Of a DNA stretch of 64,000 nucleotides, positions 26,173-35,144 are shown piece by piece (the stretch's first letter is position 1; each line of letters begins with the position of its first letter). A program made the position numbers and the translations under genes. The notes beneath the pieces are model-generated. The model saw nothing but the letters and a program-made list of their open reading frames with translations. It ran no database searches and was not told the origin of the DNA. Where the stretch lies: the NCBI RefSeq assembly GCF_016773205.1, contig NZ_JAETWB010000006.1, positions 62,001-126,000 on the forward strand, given 5' to 3'. This DNA is from Belnapia arida. GTDB taxonomy: Bacteria; Pseudomonadota; Alphaproteobacteria; Acetobacterales; Acetobacteraceae.

Positions 26173-27143
26173 TGTTTGCCTTCCAGCCGGACGCGGGGAT
26201 CGAGCAGGGAATAGGTGATGTCGACGACGAGGTTGATGGTGATGAAGAGCAGCACGATCATCATCAGATAGGCGACCATCACCGGCCGGTCGAGCACGTT
26301 GATGCTGTCGATGATGAGCTTGCCCATGCCCGGCCAGGCGAAGACGCTCTCCGTCACCACCGAGAAGGCGATGGTCCCGCCGAACTCCAGCCCGACCACG
26401 GTGACGACGGGGATCAGGATGTTCTTGAAGACGTGCACGAAGGTCACCCGGGCGGGGCTGAGCCCCTTGGCGCGGGCGAATTTCACGTAATCCATCAGCA
26501 TCGTCTCCCGAACCCCCGCGCGGGTCAGGCGGATGACGAGGCTGATCTTGAACAACGCCAGGTTCAACGCCGGCATGATGAGGTGGGCGATGCCGTCGCT
26601 CGTCAGGAAGGACCAGCGCATGCCGAGGATGGTCACCGTCTCGCCCCGCCCCGTGCTCGGCAACCAGCCGAGCTGCACGGCGAAGACCATGATGAGCATC
26701 AGCCCGACCCAGAAGGTCGGCAACGAGAAGCCGAGGATGCTCGTCGCCATGATGCCCTTGCTGACCGGGCTGTTCGGCTTCAGCCCGGCATAGAGGCCGA
26801 GCGGCAGGCCGATGATGAGCGCCGCGACGGTGGCGCCGATGGCGAGCTCCAGCGTCGCAGGCATGCGCTCGAGGATCAGCTTCAGCGCCGGCTCGTTGAA
26901 GACGAAGGAGCGGCCGAGGTCGCCCCGCAGCGCGTTGCCGAGGAAGACGAGGTATTGCTGCCAGAGCGGCAAATCGAGGCCGAGCGCCTTGACGGCACGC
27001 TCCCGCTCGAACTGATCGGCCTCGGGGCTGATGAGGATCTCGATCGGGTCGCCGACGGCGAAGACGCCGAGGAAGACCAGCAGGGACATGACGAGGACGA
27101 CGGCGGCCGCCTGGATCAGGCGGCGGAGCAGGAAGGCGGTCAT
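26169..27143 (-). CDS. Peptide-type ABC importer permease (DppB)
   Basis: 324 residues, starting with the typical DppB opening (FLLRRLIQAAAVVLVMSLLVF) and an EAA loop near DYVKFARAKGLSPARVTFVH. About six membrane helices are visible. It forms the channel with DppC and overlaps the upstream binding-protein gene by four bases. Confidence 0.93.
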   Translation of the reverse strand: MTAFLLRRLIQAAAVVLVMSLLVFLGVFAVGDPIEILISPEADQFERERAVKALGLDLPLWQQYLVFLGNALRGDLGRSFVFNEPALKLILERMPATLELAIGATVAALIIGLPLGLYAGLKPNSPVSKGIMATSILGFSLPTFWVGLMLIMVFAVQLGWLPSTGRGETVTILGMRWSFLTSDGIAHLIMPALNLALFKISLVIRLTRAGVRETMLMDYVKFARAKGLSPARVTFVHVFKNILIPVVTVVGLEFGGTIAFSVVTESVFAWPGMGKLIIDSINVLDRPVMVAYLMMIVLLFITINLVVDITYSLLDPRVRLEGKQ

Positions 27144-28729
27144 CGCGCGGCCGCCGGGCGGACGTCCTGCGCCCGCGTCAGCTCATCCGCCCGTGCCTCC
27201 ATGGCGAAGCCGCGGCGCATGGCCCAGGCATTCTTCTGGATGTGCAGTGGCACGATGCCGACATCCTCCATGGCGAGGCGCGTCGCCTGCTGCAACAGCG
27301 CCTCGCGCTTCGCATCGTCCAATTCGCGCATGGCCTGCTCCAGGATACGGTCCGCCTCGGGGTTGGAGTAGCGGCCGCGGTTGGACGCGCCATAGCCCTT
27401 CTCGCGGTCGAAGGTGGCGGTCAGGTTGCGCAGCGGGTTGGATGCCTCGCCGGAGGAAGTACCCCAGCCGATCAGGAAGGCCGAGAGCTCCTGCCGCGCT
27501 GCGCGACCGACGAAAGTGGTCCAGGGCTGCGCCTCGACCGCCGTGCGCACGCCGGCCCGCGTCCACATCTGGCCGATGGCCTGAATAATGCGCGCATCGT
27601 TCGGATAGCGGTCGTTCGGCCCGTGCAGGGTGATGCGGAAGCCCCCCGGGAAGCCCGCCTCGGCCAGCAGCCGCTTGGCCGCCTCCGTGTCGAAGCGCGG
27701 CGGGTTGAGGCCGGGGACATAGCCGAAGCTCCCCTCCGGCAGGAATTGCCCGGCCGGGATGGCGGCACTCTCCATCACCCGCTCGGTGATGGCGTTGCGG
27801 TCGATCGCCGTGGAGAGCGCCCGCCGCACCCGCGGGTCTCGCAGCGGGTTGCGCAGGATGGGCTTGCCGTCATTGTCGGTGACGAAGGGCGAGGCATCGT
27901 CCCGCATGTGGTCGAAGCTGAGGAAGATGACCCGCAGGCCTGTGGTCTCGGCCAGCGTCAGCCGCTGGTCGCCACGGAGCTTGGCGAGGTCGCTGGTCGG
28001 CACCTGGTCGATTACGTCCACATCGCCGGCGAGCAGCGCCGCGGTGCGCGCCGCATCGTTGGTGATCATGCGATAGGTGACGCGGCTCCAGGCCGGGCGC
28101 GGGCCGAAGTAGTTGTCGTTGCGCTCGAACTCGATCCGGTCGCCGTTGCGATGGCTGACCATGCGGAAAGGCCCGGTGCCTACGGCCATCGGCCCGGCGT
28201 TGAACCCCTCGGTCGTCGCATTCGCATGCGTCTCGCGGTCGAGGATCATCACGCTGGCGAGATCGGTCGGCATCAGCGGATAGGGCGAGGCGGTGTGCAG
28301 CCGGAGCGTGTAGCTGTCCACGATCTCCACCCGGGTGATCGGCCGGGTGTAGATGGCATAGGAGGAGGGTGAGTTCGGCACCTTCGGCACCCGCTCGAAG
28401 GTGAAGGCCACATCCTCCGCGGTGAAGGGTGAGCCGTTGTGGAAGGTGACGCCCTGACGGAGCTTGAACTCCCAGACCGTGTCGGACACCGGGCGCCAGC
28501 TCTCCGCCAGGTCTGGCGTGATGCGGGCACGCGAATCCGTTTCGGTCAGCGCGCTGAAGATCATCTCCGCCACCGCCGTATTCGGCGAAAGCTGGTGGTA
28601 GTGCGGGTCGATCGAGGTGACGGGCGCGCCGACGCCCATAGTGAGGGTCTGCGCCGTCGCCGGTCCCAGGGCCGGGCCGGCAATTGCCAGGCCGGCGGCC
28701 AAACCGGCCGCGTGACGAAATCCTGTCAT
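27140..28729 (-). CDS. Periplasmic peptide-type ABC solute-binding protein (SBP family 5)
   Basis: 529 residues with a Sec signal peptide (ending near GPATAQTL). The SBP_bac_5 fold is marked by PDLAESWRPVSDTVWEFKLR, the FHNGSPFTAEDVAFTFERV block and VRRALSTAIDRNAI. I chose ATG 28729 because it gives a clean signal peptide and has a GAGGG site about seven bases upstream. It is the first gene of the ABC operon. It is clearly paralogous to the divergent binding protein at 29009-30592. Substrates could be peptides, opines or other compounds. Confidence 0.93.
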   Translation of the reverse strand: MTGFRHAAGLAAGLAIAGPALGPATAQTLTMGVGAPVTSIDPHYHQLSPNTAVAEMIFSALTETDSRARITPDLAESWRPVSDTVWEFKLRQGVTFHNGSPFTAEDVAFTFERVPKVPNSPSSYAIYTRPITRVEIVDSYTLRLHTASPYPLMPTDLASVMILDRETHANATTEGFNAGPMAVGTGPFRMVSHRNGDRIEFERNDNYFGPRPAWSRVTYRMITNDAARTAALLAGDVDVIDQVPTSDLAKLRGDQRLTLAETTGLRVIFLSFDHMRDDASPFVTDNDGKPILRNPLRDPRVRRALSTAIDRNAITERVMESAAIPAGQFLPEGSFGYVPGLNPPRFDTEAAKRLLAEAGFPGGFRITLHGPNDRYPNDARIIQAIGQMWTRAGVRTAVEAQPWTTFVGRAARQELSAFLIGWGTSSGEASNPLRNLTATFDREKGYGASNRGRYSNPEADRILEQAMRELDDAKREALLQQATRLAMEDVGIVPLHIQKNAWAMRRGFAMEARADELTRAQDVRPAAAR

Positions 28730-29008
28730 TGTGTCCCTCGGAAGCCCCAGCGGCGCGAAAGTTAGCATTCCGGTCATCCTCTCGCCAGCTTCCCTCGGGG
28801 CGCCACATCCGGGCGTCATCACTGCATGGTGCGGAGGCGGCCTGCCCAGGAGCGTGGCAGGGCTCCGCCGTCTTGACGCGAGAACGGGCACCCGGGCGCC
28901 AGGCCAGGACCGTATCGCGGCTCGTCCCTGCCTGTTCGCAAGGCTGGTGCCAAGCGGTTGGCGCAGGGCGGAACGGCCGGTAGTCTCTCCGCCATCCCGG
29001 AGACATTC
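28730..29008. promoter_or_regulatory. Divergent promoter region between the two peptide-binding-protein genes
   Basis: A 279-base gap, the longest non-coding stretch of the peptide-uptake block. Both genes read away from it. No clear palindrome, riboswitch or small gene was seen in it. Confidence 0.35.
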
Positions 29009-30592
29009 ATGACACGACCCAACGCCACCGGCTTCGGCCTTGCCGCCCTGCTCCTCGCTGCCCCCGCCGTCGCACAGACTGGCGAGGCCACGCTGAATAT
29101 CGGCATCGGCGGGTCCGTCACCTCGGTCGACCCGCATTTCTACAACGCCTCGCCCAACAACAGCCTGGCGATGCACGTCTTCGACCGGCTGGTGGAGCGG
29201 GATGCGCGGGCCCAGCCCTATCCGGGCCTCGCCGAAAGCTGGCGGGTGATCGGTGAGACGGTCTGGGAGTTCAAGCTCCGCCCCGGCGTGAAGTGGCATG
29301 ACGGGCGCGACTTCACCGCCGAGGATGTCGCCTTCACCATCCAGCGCGCGCCGAACGTCCCCGGCAGCCCGGGCGGCTTCGGGGGCTTCGTCCGTGCCAT
29401 CGAGCGCGTGGAGGTGATCGACCCGCTGACCGTCCGCTTCCATACCGCGCAGCCGCATCCGCTGCTGCCGACCGAACTCGCCTCCGTCGCCGTCATCGCC
29501 CGCCATGCGGCCGAGGGCGCGAGCACTGAGGACTTCAACAGCGGCCGCGCGGCGATCGGCACCGGCCCCTACCGCATGGTCGCCTACCGCTCCGGCGACC
29601 GCACCGAGCTGGCCCGCAATGAGGCCTATTTCCGCGGACCGGAGCCCTGGGCCCGGGTGAATTACCGCTTCATCAGCAATGACGGCGCGCGCACTGCGGC
29701 ACTGCTGGCGGGCGACGTGGACTTGATCGACCAGGTGCCGTCGACCGATCTGGTGCGGATGCGGCGGGACCAGAAGGTAACGATCTCCGAAATCCAGGGC
29801 CTTCGCCTCATCTACCTGGTGATGGACCATTCGCGGCAGCGGGACGTGCCCTTCACCAGCGACAATGACGGCAAGCCGCTCGCCGCCAACCCCTTCAACG
29901 ATGTGCGGGTGCGCCGCGCCCTCTCGCTCTCGATTAACCGCCAGGCGCTGGCGGAGCGGGTGATGGAGGGCACCGCCCAGCCGACCGGGCAATGGCTGCC
30001 CGAAGGCACCTTCGGCTACAACCCGGATGTCCGCCCACTAGCCTTCGATGCGGACGGGGCGAAGCGGCTGCTGGCCGAGGCCGGCTACCCGCAGGGCTTT
30101 CGCATGACCCTCCACAGCCCGAACGACCGCTACCCGAACGACGCCAAGACGGCGCAGGGCGTGGCACAGATGTTCACCCGCATCGGCATCCGCACGGAGG
30201 TGGAGGCGGTGCCCTGGGCCAGCTTCTCGCAGCGCTCCAACCGGCAGGAATACGCCATCCGCCTCTCGGGCTGGGGAAGCGTGACCGGCGAGGCGAGCTA
30301 CGCGCTGGTCAACATCCTCGGCACCTATGACCGCGAGCGGCGGACCGGCGCCAGCAACAGCGGCCGCTATTCCAACCCGGAGCTCGACGCCGCCACGGCC
30401 CGCGCCGCCGCGACCATCGACGACCGGCAACGCGAGCAGCTGCTGCGCGAGGCGGTGAAGATGGCAACGGACGACGTCGCCATCATCCCGCTCTTCCAGC
30501 TCGTCAACAGCTGGGCGCTGCGCAAGGGCCTCACCTACGATGCGCGGATGGACGAGCGGACCACGGCGATGGCCGTGCGAGCGGCGCGGTAA
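29009..30592 (+). CDS. Second peptide-type ABC solute-binding protein, divergent paralogue
   Basis: 527 residues with a signal peptide (LAALLLAAPAVAQ) and the same family 5 blocks as its neighbour (PGLAESWRVIGETVWEFKLR, FTAEDVAFTIQR, VRRALSLSINRQAL). There is no transporter of its own nearby on this strand. It may feed the adjacent leftward ABC transporter with a second substrate. The 279-base divergent gap should hold both promoters. It is followed after five bases by a lipoprotein gene. Confidence 0.92.
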   Translation: MTRPNATGFGLAALLLAAPAVAQTGEATLNIGIGGSVTSVDPHFYNASPNNSLAMHVFDRLVERDARAQPYPGLAESWRVIGETVWEFKLRPGVKWHDGRDFTAEDVAFTIQRAPNVPGSPGGFGGFVRAIERVEVIDPLTVRFHTAQPHPLLPTELASVAVIARHAAEGASTEDFNSGRAAIGTGPYRMVAYRSGDRTELARNEAYFRGPEPWARVNYRFISNDGARTAALLAGDVDLIDQVPSTDLVRMRRDQKVTISEIQGLRLIYLVMDHSRQRDVPFTSDNDGKPLAANPFNDVRVRRALSLSINRQALAERVMEGTAQPTGQWLPEGTFGYNPDVRPLAFDADGAKRLLAEAGYPQGFRMTLHSPNDRYPNDAKTAQGVAQMFTRIGIRTEVEAVPWASFSQRSNRQEYAIRLSGWGSVTGEASYALVNILGTYDRERRTGASNSGRYSNPELDAATARAAATIDDRQREQLLREAVKMATDDVAIIPLFQLVNSWALRKGLTYDARMDERTTAMAVRAAR

Positions 30593-30597
30593 GGGCG

Positions 30598-31437
30598 ATG
30601 CGGTTCCGCACACTCGGAGTCGGCCTCGCCCTGGCGCTGGCCTCGGGCTGCGTGCCGCGCCAGCCGCCGCCCGGGCTGGCGGCGGCCGATCCGGCCGATT
30701 CCTGCGGCCCGCAAGTGGTTGTCTTCGTCTCGGCGGGCGACCTCCTCGGCGAGCCGCCGCGGCGCCAGGGACCGCCGGACGCCGAGGAACTGGCCGGCGA
30801 GCTGGCGCGGGAAAATGCCGCGATCGATCGCCTCCAGATCGCCTTCGATGCCCTGCTCTACTGCCGCTGGACCGAAGTGCGGGTGATCCGCGCCGATGCC
30901 GCCAGCAATGTCGTCCCCAGGGCCGAAGCCTCGGTCCGGCTCGCCGCAGCGTCGGGGCGGTTGCGCGCCGATCTCCGGCGCGCGCAGCAGCTTCGCCAAC
31001 GCCTGAGCGAGCGCAGCGCCCGCCTCGAAGCCGCGGTTGAGCGCGCCGCGCCCGGCACCGCCGCCGCCCTGCTGGCCGAACGGGCCGCGCGCGACGCACC
31101 GGTCAGGGCCGTCGCCTCCGCCCCGGTCGCCCTGCGGCTGCGGCCGGATCTCAGGGCACCTGAGGTCGGGCGGGTGTCGGCAGGGACCGAGGTGTCGCTG
31201 CGTCCGGCGACCGGCGGCTTCGGCCTTGTCGATGGCGGGCTGCGGGCCTGGGGCTATGGCCAGCTCGGCGCATTCACCGTGCTGCAGCAACGCCGCGCGC
31301 CCGTCACCGAGGCAGTCGGGCCTCAGGCGGAGTTGCGGCGGCTGGCCGCCACGAACCTTGTCCGGCGCGACAATTTCGCAGAAAGCCTCGATCTCGCCGA
31401 GCGTTCGGCCGAGGCCGGCTTCGAGCCGGCCATGTGA
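30598..31437 (+). CDS. Putative lipoprotein with coiled coil and SH3-like segment
   Basis: 279 residues. The N-terminal signal ends in a lipobox LASGC. A helical middle (about 65-160) is rich in Ala, Arg and Glu, suggesting coiled coil. Around 180-215 a segment (VALRLRPDLRAPEVGRVSAG, then a Gly-rich strand) resembles a bacterial SH3 repeat. It starts five bases after the binding protein and probably shares its transcript. Likely an envelope protein. No specific family recognised. Confidence 0.65.
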   Translation: MRFRTLGVGLALALASGCVPRQPPPGLAAADPADSCGPQVVVFVSAGDLLGEPPRRQGPPDAEELAGELARENAAIDRLQIAFDALLYCRWTEVRVIRADAASNVVPRAEASVRLAAASGRLRADLRRAQQLRQRLSERSARLEAAVERAAPGTAAALLAERAARDAPVRAVASAPVALRLRPDLRAPEVGRVSAGTEVSLRPATGGFGLVDGGLRAWGYGQLGAFTVLQQRRAPVTEAVGPQAELRRLAATNLVRRDNFAESLDLAERSAEAGFEPAM

Positions 31438-31443
31438 GGCCGC

Positions 31444-31908
31444 CTATTCCTCCGTCGCCGGCGCCACCGGCAGGATGGAGGTCTCCTTCACCGTGGCGAT
31501 GGCGAGCAGCGTCTCCACCCGCTGCACGCCCGACTGGGCGCGCAACTCGTCATTGAGGAAGGCGTCGAGCGCCGGCAGGTCGGCCAGCCGCACCTTCAGC
31601 AGGTAGGTCCAGTCACCGGTAATGGCATGGCATTCCAGAACCGCCTCCTGCCGCCGCATGGCCTTGCGGAAGGCGGCCTCGTCCCGCCCAGGCGCCACGG
31701 TGACGAGGATATGCACCAGCAGCGGGCAGCCGGCGGCGACCGGGTCGAGATCGGCCCGCCAGCCGCGGATGACGCCGCGCTCCTCCAGCCGCTTGACCCG
31801 TTCCGCGGTGGCCGAGACGGAAAGCCCCGCCACCTTCGCCAGCTCCGCCAGCCCCGCGCTGCCATCGAGCTGCAGCGCGACGGTGATGTTCCGGTCGATT
31901 TCATCCAT
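31444..31908 (-). CDS. Lrp/AsnC family transcriptional regulator downstream of ornithine decarboxylase
   Basis: 154 residues: HTH (DRNITVALQLDGSAGLAELA, then LSVSATAERVKRLEERG) and RAM domain with ITGDWTYLLKV and a SGVQRVETLLAI end. It lies 44 bases after the ornithine decarboxylase stop on the same strand, so it is likely co-transcribed. It may sense an amino acid such as ornithine, lysine or arginine (inference). It is convergent with the lipoprotein gene, six bases apart. Confidence 0.88.
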   Translation of the reverse strand: MDEIDRNITVALQLDGSAGLAELAKVAGLSVSATAERVKRLEERGVIRGWRADLDPVAAGCPLLVHILVTVAPGRDEAAFRKAMRRQEAVLECHAITGDWTYLLKVRLADLPALDAFLNDELRAQSGVQRVETLLAIATVKETSILPVAPATEE

Positions 31909-31952
31909 GACGCAAGACTATGCGCCCGATGCCGCCTTGGAAACGGAAAGAA

Positions 31953-33083
31953 TCAGACGTAATGCTCGGCCAGCGGCCGGAAGCCGTTGAAGGCCTGGCT
32001 GGCATAGGTGGTCACGTAGGCGCCCGTGGCCAGCAGCTCCACCCGGTCGCCGCAGTCGAGCGAGAGCGGCAGGCGGTAGTTGGCCTTCTCGTAGAGCGTG
32101 TCCGTGCTGTCGCAGGTGGGGCCGGCGATGGTGACGGGGCCGTCAACTTCACCGTCATGCGGCGTGCGGAAGGCGTACTTGATCGCCTCGCCCTCGGTCT
32201 CGGCAAGCCCGCCAAAACGGCCGATATCGAGATAGACCCAGCGCACGGGATCGTCCTTCGCCTTGCGCGACACCAGCACCACCTCGGCGCTGACCACGCC
32301 GGCATCGCCGACCATGAAGCGGCCGGGCTCGATGACGATCTCCGGCAGCGCATTGCCGAAATGCTCGGTCATCGCGCCCATGATGGCCGCGCCGAAATCG
32401 TCGATCTCCGGCACCTCGGAGCGATAGCGCACCGGGTAGCCGCCGCCGAGGTTGACCATCCGCACCTTCACGCCCGCGTCGCGGAGGTCGGTGAAGAGCA
32501 TGGCGACCTTGGCGATCGCCGCCTCGTAGGCGTCGGTCCGGGTTTGCTGGCTGCCGACATGGAAGGACAGGCCGAAGGGGTCGAGGCCGAGCTCGCCGGC
32601 CAGGATCATCAGCTCCCGCGCCATCTCCAGCTCGCAGCCGAACTTCTTCGACAGCGGCCACTCGGCACCCACGTTGCCGACCAGGATGCGGCAGTAGACG
32701 CGGGCGCCGGGGGCAGAGCGGGCGAGCTTGCGAAGCTCCGCTTCGCTGTCGAAGGCGAACATGCGGACGCCGGCGGCATAGGCGGCGCGGATCGCGCTCT
32801 CCTTCTTCACCGTGTTGCCGAAGCTGATGCCTTCGGGGCGCGAGCCGGCGGCGAGGCAGGCTTCGATCTCCTCCCAGCTTGCGGCGTCGAAGGAGGAGCC
32901 GAGGCCGACCAGGCGCTCCAGCACCGGCGCGGCCGGATTGGCCTTCACGGCGTAGTAGATGCGGGCGAGCGGGAGGGCGGCCATCAGGCGCCGGTAGTTC
33001 TCTTCGACCCGGTCGACATCGAGGACCAGGCAAGGCGTGGCCGGCGCGTGGTCGCGCAGGAAGCGGGAGACCTTGGGGGTCAT
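31953..33083 (-). CDS. Ornithine (or lysine/ornithine) decarboxylase, PLP fold III
   Basis: Makes putrescine from ornithine. 376 residues of the alanine-racemase-fold (eukaryotic-type) decarboxylase. The PLP lysine is K47 (IYYAVKANP). The phosphate-binding loop is LGGGYPVRY, with the EPGRFMVG block and C324 in CDSTDTLYE. I chose ATG 33083 because upstream in-frame sequence is non-family. Alphaproteobacterial orthologues are often preceded by the speF RNA element. Here the leader folds a hairpin over the ribosome binding site. Ornithine versus lysine preference is not decided. Confidence 0.93.
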   Translation of the reverse strand: MTPKVSRFLRDHAPATPCLVLDVDRVEENYRRLMAALPLARIYYAVKANPAAPVLERLVGLGSSFDAASWEEIEACLAAGSRPEGISFGNTVKKESAIRAAYAAGVRMFAFDSEAELRKLARSAPGARVYCRILVGNVGAEWPLSKKFGCELEMARELMILAGELGLDPFGLSFHVGSQQTRTDAYEAAIAKVAMLFTDLRDAGVKVRMVNLGGGYPVRYRSEVPEIDDFGAAIMGAMTEHFGNALPEIVIEPGRFMVGDAGVVSAEVVLVSRKAKDDPVRWVYLDIGRFGGLAETEGEAIKYAFRTPHDGEVDGPVTIAGPTCDSTDTLYEKANYRLPLSLDCGDRVELLATGAYVTTYASQAFNGFRPLAEHYV

Positions 33084-33240
33084 CGCACTATTCCCTACTA
33101 ACAGTAGGACCGCCCCGGATCGGGCGGCGGCCCCAGATTGACGAAACGGTCGAACGAACCAGCGACCAAACGGACCGCACGGCCTGCGCCGCACGGGGTT
33201 GCCAGAACGCTTGACGTCGTTGCGTAAACCTTGCGCCGCG
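33084..33240 (-). promoter_or_regulatory. Ornithine decarboxylase leader; candidate speF-type RNA element
   Basis: Structured leader upstream of the decarboxylase. The last hairpin (33094-33108) holds the Shine-Dalgarno. Further upstream are G+C-rich self-complementary stretches (33110-33135 and 33180-33200). The speF RNA family is known only from alphaproteobacterial decarboxylase leaders, so this is a good positional candidate. I cannot confirm the consensus by eye. Confidence 0.45.
33094..33108 (-). promoter_or_regulatory. Hairpin covering the decarboxylase ribosome binding site
   Basis: Leader strand reads CCTACT-GTT-AGTAGG, a perfect six-base stem with a three-base loop. It is followed by GAATAGTGCG and the ATG at 33083. 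The AGTAGGGA 3' arm is the only Shine-Dalgarno-like sequence, so the stem would block ribosome binding when formed. Confidence 0.65.
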
Positions 33241-33528
33241 GTGACCGTCCCTAGTCTGCGCCGTTGTGGAGGGGCGCCGGGTTCCGTGGGCCTGGGGCCA
33301 GAGGCACGTGCGTACTGCGTCTAGGCCGGCATATAGGCCCCACCCCAAGGGGTGGAAAGCGGAAAATGCAGGCCGGCCCAGATTTTTTTCCAGCCACCTT
33401 CGTGGGTGGCCGGAAACTCCGTCGGAAGCTTTGCGCACCGGCCGCTGATCGCCCTGCCGGGAAGCGAAAGGGCAGGGAAAATTGCCGCCGACGAATCGGC
33501 AATGGTTCGCCAGGGCGCCTCCGTAGCC
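33241..33528. other. Upstream part of the thiG-decarboxylase gap, with several hairpins but no gene
   Basis: Together with the leader this makes a 445-base non-coding stretch. It holds CCACCC-CAAG-GGGTGG at 33340-33355, a T7 run at 33383-33389, a GCCACC/GGTGGC hairpin near 33394-33411 and a CCCTGCC/GGCAGGG stem near 33452-33477. The decarboxylase promoter should lie here or in the adjacent leader. No tRNA or ORF is supported. Confidence 0.4.
33481..33503 (-). terminator. Terminator of thiSG
   Basis: On the minus strand, ATTGCCG and CGGCAAT form a seven-base stem with a nine-base loop, followed by TTTCCC. It lies 26 bases past the thiG stop. An alternative inner stem GCCGA-TTCG-TCGGC overlaps it. 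Confidence 0.6.
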
Positions 33529-34335
33529 CTAATTCCGCCCGATAATTCCCTTGGCCAGCGGGCTCGACGGGTCGGCAGCGTGCTGCCGCGGCATCCGCCC
33601 GGCGAGGAAGGCCTGCCGTCCTGCCTCCACCGCCGCCTTCATCGCGCGGGCCATCCGCACCGGATCCTGCGCATGGGCGATGGCGCTGTTCATCAGCACC
33701 GCGTCGCAGCCAAGTTCCATGGCGAAGGCCGCGTCGGAGGCGGTGCCGACTCCCGCGTCGACAAGCACCGGCACCTTCGCCTGCTCGATGATCGCCCGGA
33801 TCATCACCGGGTTCTGGATGCCGAGGCCGGAGCCGATCGGCGCCCCGAGCGGCATGATGGCGACCGCGCCCATCTCCTCCAGCCGCCGCGCCGCGACCGG
33901 GTCGTCCGAGCAGTAGACCATGACTTGGAAGCCGTCCTTCAGCAGCGCCTCCAGCGCCTCGAAGGTCGCTCGCATGTCCGGGTAGAGGAAGGGCGGCGGC
34001 CCCAGCACCTCGAGCTTCACCAGGTTCCACCCCCCCGCCTCGCGGGCGAGGCGCAGGGTGCGGACGGCATCCTCGGCTGTGAAGCAGCCGGCGGTGTTCG
34101 GCAGGTAGGTGTAGCGCCGGGGGTCGACGTAGTCCTGCAGCATCGGCGCCTTCGGGTCGCCGAGATTGACCCGGCGCACGGCGACGGTGACGATCTCGGC
34201 GCCGGAGGCATCGATCGCCCGCCCGGTCTCCTCAAGGTCCTTGTAGCGCCCGGTACCGACGATCAGGCGCGAGCGGAAGCGCAGCCCGGCAACCTCCCAG
34301 CTCTCCTCGAGAGCCGGCTGTGGCAATCCGTCCAT
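33529..34335 (-). CDS. thiG: Thiazole synthase ThiG
   Basis: Forms the thiazole phosphate ring of thiamine from DXP, a glycine-derived imine and ThiS thiocarboxylate. 268 residues, TIM barrel. The Schiff-base lysine is in [10 protein letters not shown]. The phosphate-binding ends are [13 protein letters not shown] and [17 protein letters not shown]. It starts three bases after thiS. DXP comes from Dxs, which is also encoded in this window (55089-57011). Confidence 0.96.
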   Translation of the reverse strand: MDGLPQPALEESWEVAGLRFRSRLIVGTGRYKDLEETGRAIDASGAEIVTVAVRRVNLGDPKAPMLQDYVDPRRYTYLPNTAGCFTAEDAVRTLRLAREAGGWNLVKLEVLGPPPFLYPDMRATFEALEALLKDGFQVMVYCSDDPVAARRLEEMGAVAIMPLGAPIGSGLGIQNPVMIRAIIEQAKVPVLVDAGVGTASDAAFAMELGCDAVLMNSAIAHAQDPVRMARAMKAAVEAGRQAFLAGRMPRQHAADPSSPLAKGIIGRN

Positions 34336-34338
34336 GGT

Positions 34339-34551
34339 TCAGCCTCCGCCGATGAAATGCACGATCTCCAGCCGATCGCCGGCGGCGAGCCGCGTCGCGG
34401 CATAGGTGGAGCGGGGGACGATCTCGAGGTTGCGCTCGACCGCGACCTTGCGCGTGTCGAGCCCGATCCGCTCCAGCAGCTCGGCCAGGGTGACGGGCGC
34501 CGACTCCTGCCGGGGCTCGCCGTTCACGGTAATCTGGATCCGGTCCTCCAT
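34339..34551 (-). CDS. thiS: Sulfur carrier protein ThiS
   Basis: 70-residue ubiquitin-like carrier that gives sulfur to ThiG. It has the typical opening [14 protein letters not shown], the VERN motif ([13 protein letters not shown]), and a C-terminal FIGGG whose terminal GG is the thiocarboxylate site. A longer frame exists to 34605 but adds only basic residues, so ATG 34551 is chosen. No TPP riboswitch was seen upstream. Confidence 0.92.
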   Translation of the reverse strand: MEDRIQITVNGEPRQESAPVTLAELLERIGLDTRKVAVERNLEIVPRSTYAATRLAAGDRLEIVHFIGGG

Positions 34552-34671
34552 GAGACGAATGTGGCGAAGCCGGGGGCGGAGGACAAGGCGGGCCCCAGCC
34601 CTCATCTGCTTGCCCCCCGAAACCCCTCCGTGCTAGCGCAACCGCCCCGAACCGCCCGCTGGAACCCATCC

Positions 34672-35136
34672 ATGTCGCCCCCGCTGGTCGTCGTCCTGAA
34701 TGGCCCGAACCTCAACCTGCTGGGCATGCGGGAGCCGGAGAAATACGGCACCGCCACCCTCGACGATGTCGAGGCGCTCTGCGCCGAGGTGGCGGAGGGG
34801 CTCGGCCTCGCTATCGACTTCCGCCAGACCAATGGTGAGGGCGAGCTGATCACCTGGGTACAGGAATGCCGCGGCCGGGCGGCGGGCATCGTCATCAATC
34901 CCGCCGGCTACACCACCACCTCCATCGCGCTGATGGACGCACTGCTGGCGGTCGACCTGCCGGTCATCGAGGTCCACATCACCAACATCCACCGCCGGGA
35001 GGAATTCCGGCACCACAGCTTCGTCTCCAAGGCCGCCACCGGGGTGATCGCAGGGCTCGGCGTGCAGGGCTATGCCCTGGCGCTCGAGGCGATGGCCGGG
35101 CTGGTCGGCGCCGACGATCCAGACGGCGAGGCTTAG
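34672..35136 (+). CDS. aroQ: Type II 3-dehydroquinate dehydratase AroQ
   Basis: Third step of the shikimate pathway. 154 residues with [16 protein letters not shown] (R20 and catalytic Y25), INPAGY (N76), H102 in [10 protein letters not shown], and EEFRHHSF (R113). One oddity: the substrate-binding histidine of the usual THTS motif reads TTTS here (T82). It is divergent from thiS. accB follows after eight bases, an arrangement common in proteobacteria. Confidence 0.95.
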   Translation: MSPPLVVVLNGPNLNLLGMREPEKYGTATLDDVEALCAEVAEGLGLAIDFRQTNGEGELITWVQECRGRAAGIVINPAGYTTTSIALMDALLAVDLPVIEVHITNIHRREEFRHHSFVSKAATGVIAGLGVQGYALALEAMAGLVGADDPDGEA

Positions 35137-35144
35137 GAACAGGC

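Noticed and set aside
34552..34671. Possible TPP riboswitch upstream of thiS
   Set aside because: Neither the CUGAGA nor the ACCUGAUC-type core is present on the thiS strand.
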